A DNA stretch of 27,408 nucleotides from a virus, in IMG/VR virus record IMGVR_UViG_3300044451_000365, positions 1-27,408 of that record; one strand, written 5' to 3'. Numbering within the stretch: position 1 is the first letter of the stretch; each line of letters begins with the position of its first letter. The position numbers and the translations under genes were made by a program. Shown in pieces: positions 15,117 to 24,421 of this stretch. The notes beneath the pieces are model-generated. The model saw nothing but the letters and a program-made list of their open reading frames with translations, did not search any database and was not told the origin of the DNA.

Positions 15117-18100
15117 CTAAAGATCTCCGCTAGATAAACAAGTACTTCCGGATCGTATACTAGGAGTACAACTAGGACAGTTAGAGTCAGGAACACTACA
15201 CGGTTCACATGATCTTATGACAAAATCATCCCGTGTTCGACATTCACAACACAGATTACAGTCTGGATTGTCTGGATCACATCCGATTGGATTACAAGAA
15301 CCCCTTGGCCCTAATTGTGTACATGCAGACCCACATTGAGGAGGATATATTCTTCCTTGTCCTGTGTGTATTTCCTCGTTGAAACTCTTATTGTATGCCC
15401 AATCTGTGATATATAGGAGTCTATTTGAACTTCCTATTGCATCAGGTTTAATCTCAAATCCGATCCAGCCGTAATAAATCTTCTCGACGCCCTCTAGTAG
15501 GTCGTTGTATATAAGTCGGAATCCAATAAATCCAGTAGAACAGTGTTTAGGTTGAAGAACATCATTCCAAACATAAGACTCACACGTTTTTCCTACGGTT
15601 GCTTTGTGATATGTGGTGCCGGTAACCCATCCAGAAGATACTGGATTTCCCTCGACCCCGATCGTGAAACCGGCAGGCAATCTCATTACATGTGTGGTTC
15701 CATTCGGGCCACCACGGGCAAATATCTCTGTAAAGGCTGCATCTAATTGAGATTTTTTTCTGGATCCTATTATAAACTGATCTCTATTGAGAGTATTGAT
15801 ACTGGTAGCGTTGCCCGTTAACCCTGAAACAATAATCCCATGAGTCAATCCGACTATTGAATTCATAAATGTAGTTTCCGACACCAGTGTGATTCCTGCC
15901 CCGCTGGTTATCCCGGTAAAATCGAAACGATTATAAAATCTCTGAAATTGTGAATTAACATTTGCCACTGTTATTCCGTTCAAATTAAATCCGCTCCACC
16001 AAATATTAGTTAATGGTGGCGGTTTAGAGATACACGCAGCACAATTAGGTTCACATGTCAAATTTCCGTATGCACAACACAATACACCACATTGTCCCGT
16101 ACTAGGATTACATGTGCAGCCAGAACATCCGGTTATTCCACCAACAGCAAGACAGGCACTCTGTTCAGCACTGTAACAAATGTTATTAAAACAACAATCT
16201 CCTATTGGTGTAATATTGCCCAAATGAATTGGCTTTAATGCACGAAGTCCAACACCAGTTCGAACAGGACCAGGCCAAATTACACCGTCACCTGTATTGC
16301 CTGTTAAACCAAACACGATGTCTCTTCTAGCAACGCTCCATATATCTTGTTTATCTGGTATTGAACTGGGAGTGGCATTAGTTATTCCGTCCATAGTATT
16401 TCCTGCGGTGTTTCCAAAGAAAAGATAGCCTCGTGTAACTAAATCTTTGCTTGCGCCGGCCAAATGAGAGGCGATACTACCAGAACTTCCTTTTATCAAA
16501 TATCCAGCACTTTCGGTTTCTTGACCACTTGGAATTCGAGGATTTACATCAAATCCAGTACCATAAGAGTATCCTGTATTGCCCATCAATTCTTTAACCA
16601 AACCGATAGTATCAAATAAACCAGTTATATTTGGTGCAGACCAAGTGATTTTATCAAAACTATATCCATTTGAAATATCAGTTCCTGAACGATATCGTTT
16701 ACTGCTATGATATTGTGTATTATCTAGCGTTGATCCGATGTATACTGAACGGGCAGCAAATTCCCATTCTGCCTCTACAGGCAATCTCATTCCTATTTGA
16801 TTGAATTTTTTATTTGCTTCATCGAATTTAGTCTGAGAATCAATAATATAAGGATTATATGTGTGTCCTGCTGTCCCTTGGATCATTTTTTCAGTCAATA
16901 CACTTTCTGAAATATAATAGGGATTAGTTAATGATACATATACTTGTTCTTTGGGTCTACTCATTGTGGCTCCCCAAAGACTAACTGGACCCCATGGGGA
17001 ACCGGTTGCTCCCATCGTGAATCCATCTGGAAGTACAAGAACCATAGTTATTCCGGTGGCTTCATGTCGAATTTTATACGGTAATTTCACATCGTTTACA
17101 TGTTCCAAATAATGAGAAGCATGTGCAAGTCTTTGTGTGAATCGATTAGAGTCGAGGGTAAGACTATTGGTGATGTCGTATCCCATTCGATAATCTCCAG
17201 TCGTAGACCACTGTGTTGTGAACCAATTGGCGATTATGTTTTGACCAATCGTCCAAGTAAATCCGTGTTGTGTTAAACCAGTATTTCCAAATAATTGATA
17301 AGCGAGTGGAATTGTTGGAGCAGGAGGAGGCGGCGTGATAACAGATATTTGGTCAAACAATTCCCAGGGCCCTGGCCGCTCACTCAGAGTCTCTGCCTTA
17401 ATCCGGTATGTCCCCGATGGAATATCATTTTCCACAGTGATTCCGATTTGGGTGTTGCTTAGTACGTTGTGGGTTACATTAAATTTAAATTGACTTTGAG
17501 AACTATTCTCAAAAAATACTTTGTTGACACTTAACAAAGAATTTCCTGTGATTGTGGCAGTGGAAGTGACTCCTTGTGTAAACCCCGACGGAGAAATAGT
17601 ACTGCCGGATGGTTGCAGATATATATGAATCGATGCCTGAGTAGTTCCAGCTGGATGTGTATAAGTTAAAAACCCGTTTCCCCATGTTGGGCCCAACCCC
17701 GGCACTGTTATCTGCAGCAAGGTATTTTGTGTATTTTCGTAATCAATAATGCATGCAGTGCCTCCGATACGAGCTGAGGCAAATTGAGTTATTCCGATAA
17801 AATTAGATGTTATGAAATTCGATCCGGAAAACCCCTTTGGTTGTGTACCAGTATTGCCTTGAATGAATCTTTGTTCTGGATCCAAAGAAAATCCTGGTTT
17901 TGCCAGAACAGCCGTTGTTATATTGGCAGATCTATTTCCCATAGTCACTCTTATTTCTGCATTCATTGTGTGTCCAATTTGATTTCCCTCAAGCGGATGA
18001 GCAATTATTAATGTCATACCGCCTGGAGGAGTAGACGAATCCAACTGAGGCAAAATAGAAGTCTGCTTTGTAATACTGAACTGTATGCCACTGGTTGGAC

Positions 18101-19391
18101 CAAGATTTATTCCTGTTATTGTTGTGGTAGCTCCAGGTACTTCGATATAATATGTTGCGCCAACAGCCCCCATGGAATGAATTTCAATTGCAGGGTGATA
18201 TTCAAATGCATTAGATTTTGTTATAGTTGTGTTAAAGTTAGAAGCGTTGATTGTTACACCCGGTGGAACATTCGACTGAAGCAAATTATTCAACTTTAAA
18301 GATATTCCTGTTCCTCCGGATGGAACTGATCCAGTATAACCAGGCAAAAAACCTTGAAGTTTATCAAAACTATCTCCCAGGGGTCTAACTTCAATGGGGG
18401 TAAAAGCCTGTGCGCCAGGATATTTTATAGATACTTTTTTTATGGTCTCTGCGTATAACTTTGGTTCTGTACACTGTATAGTAAAGGTGAATCCACTAGT
18501 GTTTCCGTGATTTACTCCAGTAACTGCATTGAAGAACGTGATACCTTCAGCACCTACTGTAATATCAGGAACAAACTTTAATCCTATTTCGGCTGTTTCT
18601 CCATCATTATTTGTTACAGTGAGTGTTTTGCCGGTAATCGAAGTGGCACCAGACAATCCCAGTTTATTAGTTAAATTATTTTCTGCTTGTGTACCACCTT
18701 GAAAAAAAACACTATCATTTTGTGACATTCCAATGATATTTTTTTGAACTTCACTGTTAATAGTATATGTAATTCCTAGAACACTATTCGCTTTTGTGTT
18801 AGGATTAGTACTAATGGATAAAGTCGTACGTTCTTCTTCTTCAGGAGTAGTCAGGTTTAGCATTCCAATGTATTCTGGCGTTTTATCTCTGGTCAGCTTG
18901 GGCGAATCATCCACGAGTATAATTCCAGCATTTTGAATCTTAAAGGTTGGAAATAAAGGATCAAATCCTTTACTAGAATCTAGACTGCCACTTAGGTCTG
19001 GTTGATCTGCAGATTGTATTCCGTAAATCAAATCGAATGTCGCTCCGTCCGAAAAGAAGTCCACTATTGATTGTCCATTGTGTGTCTTGCCTGTAGCGAA
19101 TTCTATTTCAGTGTATGCACATTGTGGATTTTGGAAGGAATTTGAAACATTCCAAGTCATTATATCGAATGTTCTTCCATTGTGATGAATTTTAAGCAAA
19201 GTGTGTTGATTGTTGCCGAAACAGTTATATGCGGAACATCCTTCAGAATCCGGATCAAAAGTAGAACCTTCAAGGTGAGGCTCTGTACCGGTTTCGTATG
19301 CAGAACTTATGAATGAAATTCCGCGAAGTATGAATGTCAATCCTGCCGGATCCGTACCCATGTTTTTGGTATCCAGAGTAAGTCCACTCAT
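15117..19391 (-). CDS. Giant adhesin with beta-sandwich repeats and two FGE-sulfatase-like (lectin-fold) domains
   Basis: This has 1424 residues and is the longest gene in the window. Residues 1-680 are beta-rich, with IPT/TIG-like units, the clearest at about 605-680 (TITGNSLLSVNKVFF...). A PPPPAP hinge follows near 690. Residues about 783-1052 match the formylglycine-generating-enzyme family: MVLVLPDGFTMG, YYISESVLTE, MRLPVEAEWEFAAR (Met868-Arg881), GLFDTIGLVKELMGN and GVGLRAL. The catalytic cysteine pair of true FGE is not seen, so a structural, ligand-binding role is likely. A cysteine cluster (GDCCFNNIC, CLAVGG) and a second Pro hinge (PPPLT) follow. A shorter second FGE-like region comes next (MRLPAGFTIGVEGNP, TGFIGFRLIY), then a tail of about 75 residues with some 13 cysteines. 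It starts as TAATG overlapping the gene upstream. Probable receptor-binding fibre. Confidence 0.78.
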   Translation of the reverse strand: MSGLTLDTKNMGTDPAGLTFILRGISFISSAYETGTEPHLEGSTFDPDSEGCSAYNCFGNNQHTLLKIHHNGRTFDIMTWNVSNSFQNPQCAYTEIEFATGKTHNGQSIVDFFSDGATFDLIYGIQSADQPDLSGSLDSSKGFDPLFPTFKIQNAGIILVDDSPKLTRDKTPEYIGMLNLTTPEEEERTTLSISTNPNTKANSVLGITYTINSEVQKNIIGMSQNDSVFFQGGTQAENNLTNKLGLSGATSITGKTLTVTNNDGETAEIGLKFVPDITVGAEGITFFNAVTGVNHGNTSGFTFTIQCTEPKLYAETIKKVSIKYPGAQAFTPIEVRPLGDSFDKLQGFLPGYTGSVPSGGTGISLKLNNLLQSNVPPGVTINASNFNTTITKSNAFEYHPAIEIHSMGAVGATYYIEVPGATTTITGINLGPTSGIQFSITKQTSILPQLDSSTPPGGMTLIIAHPLEGNQIGHTMNAEIRVTMGNRSANITTAVLAKPGFSLDPEQRFIQGNTGTQPKGFSGSNFITSNFIGITQFASARIGGTACIIDYENTQNTLLQITVPGLGPTWGNGFLTYTHPAGTTQASIHIYLQPSGSTISPSGFTQGVTSTATITGNSLLSVNKVFFENSSQSQFKFNVTHNVLSNTQIGITVENDIPSGTYRIKAETLSERPGPWELFDQISVITPPPPAPTIPLAYQLFGNTGLTQHGFTWTIGQNIIANWFTTQWSTTGDYRMGYDITNSLTLDSNRFTQRLAHASHYLEHVNDVKLPYKIRHEATGITMVLVLPDGFTMGATGSPWGPVSLWGATMSRPKEQVYVSLTNPYYISESVLTEKMIQGTAGHTYNPYIIDSQTKFDEANKKFNQIGMRLPVEAEWEFAARSVYIGSTLDNTQYHSSKRYRSGTDISNGYSFDKITWSAPNITGLFDTIGLVKELMGNTGYSYGTGFDVNPRIPSGQETESAGYLIKGSSGSIASHLAGASKDLVTRGYLFFGNTAGNTMDGITNATPSSIPDKQDIWSVARRDIVFGLTGNTGDGVIWPGPVRTGVGLRALKPIHLGNITPIGDCCFNNICYSAEQSACLAVGGITGCSGCTCNPSTGQCGVLCCAYGNLTCEPNCAACISKPPPLTNIWWSGFNLNGITVANVNSQFQRFYNRFDFTGITSGAGITLVSETTFMNSIVGLTHGIIVSGLTGNATSINTLNRDQFIIGSRKKSQLDAAFTEIFARGGPNGTTHVMRLPAGFTIGVEGNPVSSGWVTGTTYHKATVGKTCESYVWNDVLQPKHCSTGFIGFRLIYNDLLEGVEKIYYGWIGFEIKPDAIGSSNRLLYITDWAYNKSFNEEIHTGQGRIYPPQCGSACTQLGPRGSCNPIGCDPDNPDCNLCCECRTRDDFVIRSCEPCSVPDSNCPSCTPSIRSGSTCLSSGDL

Positions 19392-22300
19392 TAAAACTCT
19401 CCCGTTTCCCCGTCAATTTTCCAACCAGTAATAGTTTGTCCGGTTATTCCTCTTGGAGATTTAAATCCACTAACTCCAAAAGGAATGATGTACGGTCCAT
19501 TTGTGAGACTAAATCCTGTGGTACATCCATCCCTTAGCCACTCGACAGGTATATTTATAAACAGAGTTGTTCCAGATATCCATTGAGCTCGAGTTTGACC
19601 TATATGGTTTCCTACCGTGTATCCCACTCCAGAAGAAAATCCAGATCCATGTATTGTTATTCCATGTGTATCAACTAGCCCGCTAATATCAAACCATTTA
19701 CGATTGATAAATGAAAATCCGGGTCTGCCCAATACTTGTATATTTCTAGTAGCAGAATTAGTATTGATTTTTTGGAGTCGAATGGTTCGTGCGGAATCTT
19801 TAACACCAGAACTATCGTTTAGAGCATTATCTGCTGTGAATTGAATAAGGGTAGATCCTGTGAGTTGAAAGTTGTTTACTATTTCAATATCATTCCCCTC
19901 ATAACTTAGTGTCATACCCGAGACGAATCCAGTTCCTTTTATTTGCATTGGAGTGGTTAAATCAAATCCAATAACACTGGGAATTACTTCTGTTATTGCT
20001 AATGAACCCGCTATATTGATCGAAGTGGAACCAGTGGCGTACTGCGCATATTGAATTCCACCATTGATCGAGGTTATTCCTTTGGGACGCACTGTAATTG
20101 GATAATCACCTGCAGATAATTGTGGAATTTGGAATTCTATTACAGTGGGATTTAATGCATTCCATTGATTGATATTACATTTTGTTGATCCAACAAATAC
20201 ATCAAATGTGGTTCCGGTGAACGGCAAAAATAAATTCGTTCCAGATAAAGTACAATCGAAAAATTCGTTTTCTTGTCCATTTGGAGGTTCCAACCGGGTA
20301 ATTTCAGGAGTACACCAGAAACAAAACGGATTAGTCGATGTTGTTCCTGCCAATATTTTGCCGGATTCCTTCCAGAAATTAACATTTATGGCTTGCAAAA
20401 CGCACCAGTTATTGTTGTCTAATTTCATCCCATAGCAAGTATTGCAAGTTATTCCTGCTGATTGAGCATTGCCTGTTGTGAAGGAAACACCAGAAAATGA
20501 TTGTGTGGATGGATTGTAAGTTATTCCCGCAGTAAGTCCGTTTCCTGTTATTCCTGATTCGTCTCCAGAATCGATATTGTAAAATTTCAAATAAGTTGAA
20601 TTCAGTATATCATTATCTTTTCCTGACAATGCGGTTCCGGTTATCTGTAATTGAATTCCACTCTGAGTGACTCCAGCAAAATACGGCCCAGAGAAAGTGT
20701 GAAAGGGTCGGCGAACTATCCAAATGGCATCAGGAATCAATAATGTTTTTCCTGTTATGTCTTCGATCATCAAAGATCTCCAACCACCACATGCACCATT
20801 GGGAACATGTGGTTGTTGGGGTCCTGCAAAGGGTGCTGCTCCACGAAACCCCTTAATGAAAGTAATTCCTCGGTCACCTGGCTGCACAAAAGATGCCGTT
20901 GTTATTCCTCCATTGTTTATTTGATGTAAAGTTATTCCAAATGGGGCATTAGAAAAAGTTCCATGAATTATGAAGTTGGACTCTAGTGTTACGCCATTTA
21001 ACTGCCACGATTGGTCTTGTTCATTTAGTGTTGGACATTCAGATGAAGTTCCGTCTATGTAGATTGCCCCTGCAGCAAGTAAGTTGGTGGGGAACCCTTG
21101 GGTTATCACATTGCTTGACATTCGTGCAAAAGCGAATGCACTTTGCCGATCATCGTAAAAACTAATATTAAAAGAAATTCCAGCAGGATCATCCATCCAT
21201 ATGTTCGAAAAATTACACACGTGAATGCCAGTAGATTTTATTGGTATTTCAAATTTGGCAGTTTGATATCCGGTTGTTCCTTGACCAGACAGTGCAGTAC
21301 ATCCAGATCCTCCAACCAAAAGAGTTGCGCCGTTTGGTGTGGTTGGTAGGAGCCAATTTCCAAATAAAGTTATTCCTGTAGTGACACCAGTACTTGAATT
21401 TAAAATAATAAAATTCGAATCGATTGATTGAATAAATGGAGTTCCTGCACATATTTTAGTGGATCCTATATCCTTATGCCAGGTTATTACTGGAGGTGTG
21501 CCTATACCTGTTTGATCTGAAACAGGTTCCAGAGAACTAATTCCTGTGATTCCAGGTCCACTGATTGAATTTGTTGATGTATCCAGTGCATTAATCATTC
21601 CATATTGAATAGTGTCTGTTGCTAGAAATGAAAATACATCTAGATTTGAACTAAATCTAGGATTTCTATTTGCTGGCCATTTACAAGTAGCAGGCCATGT
21701 AGGAGAACCAGTAACTCCGCTTGGAACAATTAAAGTAAAAGATCGCCAATCACTAGTCAATCCAGAAAATGTAATAATTTTTTGGGAACCACTAGAACCA
21801 GATAATCCGAAAACATTTCCACTGTTAACTGGAATTGTCCAAGTTGCTGTCATTCCATTGACAGTGCTTGTTATTCCTTTGTATTTTTCATAGTAAGATC
21901 GAATGGGTACACTAAAATAATCAATTTCGTTCTGAGAAGTAATGCCAATTCCTGTAGCTCCAGCAAGTTCACTTGTTAATCCAGTAGTAAACAACAAGGA
22001 ATTGAAAGGTCCACCCGCAAAAGTAATAGAAGAATTTGATAAATATTCGATTACAATATCGTCGTTTGTATCATACGATAAAGTTATTCCATTTGATGTG
22101 GTTCTAAATTGTTTGAAAATTCCAGTTATTCCAGATATAAACCTTTTAGTTATTCCACTTGATTGTGTGATTCCAATAAATAAAGACTCTGCTGTTCCTG
22201 ATATAATAGAATTTGTTATTCCACTACTGATTAACTGTATTCTTGGTGCTCTATAACCTCTCGGCCCCAAATCAGAAAGATTAAACTCGTTTATTTTAAA

Positions 22301-22501
22301 TGAAATTCCGCTTTGACTAAATACTGCGTTTTGAGTCAGGGTGCTTCCTGTTATTTGAATTTCAATGTTACTTCCTGTAGGACCTGTTATTCCTTGGCCG
22401 GTATTACCGGTTGGACCCGTTGGACCTGTTGGCCCAATTGGTCCAGATGAACCTGTTGGACCCACAGTCGTTTCACTAGAAATTGATATGAAACTAGACA
22501 T
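19391..22501 (-). CDS. Large collagen-headed fibre with IPT/TIG-like domains
   Basis: This 1036-residue protein opens with a collagen-like stretch (residues 14-43, GPTGSSGPIGPTGPTGPTG). A very long beta-prone body of repeated Ser-Gly-Ile and Gly-Ile-Thr strands follows. At about 732 (PEITRLEPPNGQENEFFDC...) the first IPT/TIG-like beta-sandwich begins. A second starts near 834 (ITEVIPSVIGFDLTTPM, IKGTGF) and a third near 930 (PGFSFINRKWFDISG, IHGSGFSSG). TIG domains are common in cell-surface and phage tip adhesins. The body also has a cysteine pair region (ITCNTCYG, WCTPEI) just before the first TIG. No enzyme signature is visible. It has the same N-terminal layout as the 379- and 398-residue fibres, so all three may use the collagen end for attachment or trimerisation. 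Confidence 0.77.
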   Translation of the reverse strand: MSSFISISSETTVGPTGSSGPIGPTGPTGPTGNTGQGITGPTGSNIEIQITGSTLTQNAVFSQSGISFKINEFNLSDLGPRGYRAPRIQLISSGITNSIISGTAESLFIGITQSSGITKRFISGITGIFKQFRTTSNGITLSYDTNDDIVIEYLSNSSITFAGGPFNSLLFTTGLTSELAGATGIGITSQNEIDYFSVPIRSYYEKYKGITSTVNGMTATWTIPVNSGNVFGLSGSSGSQKIITFSGLTSDWRSFTLIVPSGVTGSPTWPATCKWPANRNPRFSSNLDVFSFLATDTIQYGMINALDTSTNSISGPGITGISSLEPVSDQTGIGTPPVITWHKDIGSTKICAGTPFIQSIDSNFIILNSSTGVTTGITLFGNWLLPTTPNGATLLVGGSGCTALSGQGTTGYQTAKFEIPIKSTGIHVCNFSNIWMDDPAGISFNISFYDDRQSAFAFARMSSNVITQGFPTNLLAAGAIYIDGTSSECPTLNEQDQSWQLNGVTLESNFIIHGTFSNAPFGITLHQINNGGITTASFVQPGDRGITFIKGFRGAAPFAGPQQPHVPNGACGGWRSLMIEDITGKTLLIPDAIWIVRRPFHTFSGPYFAGVTQSGIQLQITGTALSGKDNDILNSTYLKFYNIDSGDESGITGNGLTAGITYNPSTQSFSGVSFTTGNAQSAGITCNTCYGMKLDNNNWCVLQAINVNFWKESGKILAGTTSTNPFCFWCTPEITRLEPPNGQENEFFDCTLSGTNLFLPFTGTTFDVFVGSTKCNINQWNALNPTVIEFQIPQLSAGDYPITVRPKGITSINGGIQYAQYATGSTSINIAGSLAITEVIPSVIGFDLTTPMQIKGTGFVSGMTLSYEGNDIEIVNNFQLTGSTLIQFTADNALNDSSGVKDSARTIRLQKINTNSATRNIQVLGRPGFSFINRKWFDISGLVDTHGITIHGSGFSSGVGYTVGNHIGQTRAQWISGTTLFINIPVEWLRDGCTTGFSLTNGPYIIPFGVSGFKSPRGITGQTITGWKIDGETGEF
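22373..22462. repeat. Collagen-like Gly-Pro-Thr repeats in the 1036-residue fibre
   Basis: Repeated 9-base-scale units (complement GGACCTGTT-like) encode about ten Gly-X-Y triplets, mainly Gly-Pro-Thr, close to the N terminus. Confidence 0.85.
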
Positions 22502-22510
22502 TGGAATATA

Positions 22511-23191
22511 TTATGATGGATTTCTGTAACCAGTATAAGTTAATATTATTCCTGTGTAGGTGGATCCGTCTATTCCTGTGTGGGGCGCATGAAGATATAC
22601 AGGTTTCACAATGTCTCCTGATCCACCCGGAGCTGAGTTTTGCATTGCACCTGCTGTCATGGCAGACATGAACCATACATCATTTCCACCCGATCCTCCA
22701 TCTCCTGAAGTAAAACTAATTCCATTTGTTGGCCAAGAAATAGATCCGTTTGTAATAACTGTGGCTGTATTTCCAGATATTCCTTCAATTATTCCAATAA
22801 ATTCAGCCAATGCATTGTTATTTGCTTGACATTTAGTAAATCCATTTCCTTGAATATTGAAATTCACTAAATTTCCTGCGCTGAATCCATCAGCTGATAT
22901 TTGGATTGCAGTTCTGGATGAATTTTTAGACACGTTTGAGTTTGTTGTAACTTCTTTCCAATTCTCATTGGCAGTTCCACCCTGAAGATAATAAAATTTA
23001 TCTTCATTATCAACATATACCATCATTCCGACTTCTCGTCTTTTAGATGTTATACTGTTCCTGTTAGCAGTTGAGCCTACGCTTCTGAGGCCTCCGAGAC
23101 CATATTTTGGATTTGTTAGACCATAGTCATCCTGATCATCCATCGGACTTATCTGAGCGGTTAATCGTACTGTTCCTGTTATACCTGCCAT
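22511..23191 (-). CDS. Small virion fibre-associated protein with RREVGM...YYLQGG motif
   Basis: This 226-residue protein has a charged N-terminal third (SPMDDQDDYGLTNPKYGLGG). It then has KRREVGMMVYVDNEDKFYYL-QGG...NW at residues 50-78, a motif I know from phage fibre and baseplate-edge proteins where a short beta domain follows a shaft. Residues 85-226 are Gly/Asn/Ser-rich with repeated short strands and a GGSGGND turn, suggesting a compact beta trimer. No cysteine-rich module is present except one Cys. It ends 9 bases before the 1036-residue fibre and may be its adaptor or partner; this is inference. No strong ribosome site is seen, only GAAAGAA. Confidence 0.65.
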   Translation of the reverse strand: MAGITGTVRLTAQISPMDDQDDYGLTNPKYGLGGLRSVGSTANRNSITSKRREVGMMVYVDNEDKFYYLQGGTANENWKEVTTNSNVSKNSSRTAIQISADGFSAGNLVNFNIQGNGFTKCQANNNALAEFIGIIEGISGNTATVITNGSISWPTNGISFTSGDGGSGGNDVWFMSAMTAGAMQNSAPGGSGDIVKPVYLHAPHTGIDGSTYTGIILTYTGYRNPS

Positions 23192-23209
23192 ATTGATTCT
23201 TTCATTTTA

Positions 23210-24418
23210 TTATACTTTTGCTAGATTAAACAAAACATTGACGGAGGCTGCTGATTGCGGTTGCTCGCTTTTGTATTTTTTATAAAGACTAGGAAAATTA
23301 ACAGAGTTAGTAAACGTTCCAGTTGATTCAAGATTGAAAGGACTCTCATTGTTGGAGACCGTGAAAAGAGGATTTGAAACTAAAGTATATCCACTCGGAA
23401 TAAGTATCCACATGAATTGTTGAGTATCATTATTCTTTGTTAAATTGACAGTAATGGATTGTCCGGGAGAGCTGGTCAATGCAGTAGTAACGAAAGGTCC
23501 CGTTGGACCTGTAATGCCAGACTGATTAAGAATTAAATCTGCAGAACTGCCTGAAGTGAAACCAGCGTATACTTTATGATTCCAAGAAATCGTTGAATCA
23601 CTAGAAATACCCGTCGGAGGATTCTGCGTTGTAGTGGCCGACACACGCAACTTTGCAGTGTTGGCGTTTATAAGAGAGGCTCCTGTTTGTGGAGAACTAA
23701 AACTCCATCCACGAGGGGACACAGTAGGACCGGCCGATGAGACGTTGGCCCAAACACTAGTGTTTGGGCCTTGGAAAGAAATTCCTAAACTGTTTGCAGT
23801 AACATTCCCTGAGTTTGCAATACTAAAAGTGGTACCTCTCAATTCTGTTCCCAGTGTATGGCCCATTTCAAGTTGAGAAGTTATACCGGAAGAGGTAATA
23901 GTAATACTCGGAGACTGAAAAGGAAACAAAATCATTTCTAAAATTTGCAATGCAGTTTTTCCGTTGAAGGTAAGGCCCGACGATGATAATGGTCCAGTTC
24001 CTATCCGTGTATCGGCGAATGTTGCCTGGCTGACTTCTCCGGTGATCGAAGAAGCGATGGTTATTCCGGCAGGACCTTCTGTCAGAACGATACTGTTGCC
24101 TGCGTTCAATTTAACCGATAAAGTTATTCCACTGGTCGTTGAGGTCACTGCAACACCGGTTGATCCTTTTATAAACGAGGTATTCAGTTCTACTGTTATT
24201 CCTGAACCCTGAGTCAAAGAAATTCCTGGGCCTTGCAACAAAGACACTGATAAGGTTACTCCTCCCATGGTGTTTGGACTAGTCGCAGTGATTCCAGTAC
24301 CACCAGAAATAGTTCCTATTTCTAATAAATTTGTTCTAGTAATTATATTATTCTGTGAAATGAATAAATCATTAAATGTAGAAGTAGAACCTAAAGTAGT
24401 AAAATCGGTAAATGGCAT
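23210..24418 (-). CDS. Putative tail fibre or baseplate-attached shaft protein
   Basis: This is a 402-residue protein. Residues 1-130 are alternating short strands with Gly-Ile-Thr, Gly-Val-Thr and Ser-Gly-Ile turns at near-regular spacing, as in triple-stranded beta fibre shafts. A helix-like anchor follows at about 150-170 (LTFNGKTALQILEMILFPFQSPSITI). This resembles the GK-x-x-x-x-ILE-x-x-L-x-P-x-x-x-P signature of some phage tail proteins. The C-terminal half is beta-rich and ends in a conserved-looking basic stretch (LYKKYKSEQPQSAASVNVLF). It lies four bases downstream of the preceding gene's stop, in the region of T4 genes 9-10. I cannot assign it to gp9, gp10 or gp11. Confidence 0.65.
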   Translation of the reverse strand: MPFTDFTTLGSTSTFNDLFISQNNIITRTNLLEIGTISGGTGITATSPNTMGGVTLSVSLLQGPGISLTQGSGITVELNTSFIKGSTGVAVTSTTSGITLSVKLNAGNSIVLTEGPAGITIASSITGEVSQATFADTRIGTGPLSSSGLTFNGKTALQILEMILFPFQSPSITITSSGITSQLEMGHTLGTELRGTTFSIANSGNVTANSLGISFQGPNTSVWANVSSAGPTVSPRGWSFSSPQTGASLINANTAKLRVSATTTQNPPTGISSDSTISWNHKVYAGFTSGSSADLILNQSGITGPTGPFVTTALTSSPGQSITVNLTKNNDTQQFMWILIPSGYTLVSNPLFTVSNNESPFNLESTGTFTNSVNFPSLYKKYKSEQPQSAASVNVLFNLAKV

Positions 24419-24421
24419 AAA

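Noticed and set aside
15117-17060. Active formylglycine-generating enzyme
   Set aside because: The fold signature is there, but I see no catalytic cysteine pair and the context is a virion fibre, so a binding role is more likely.
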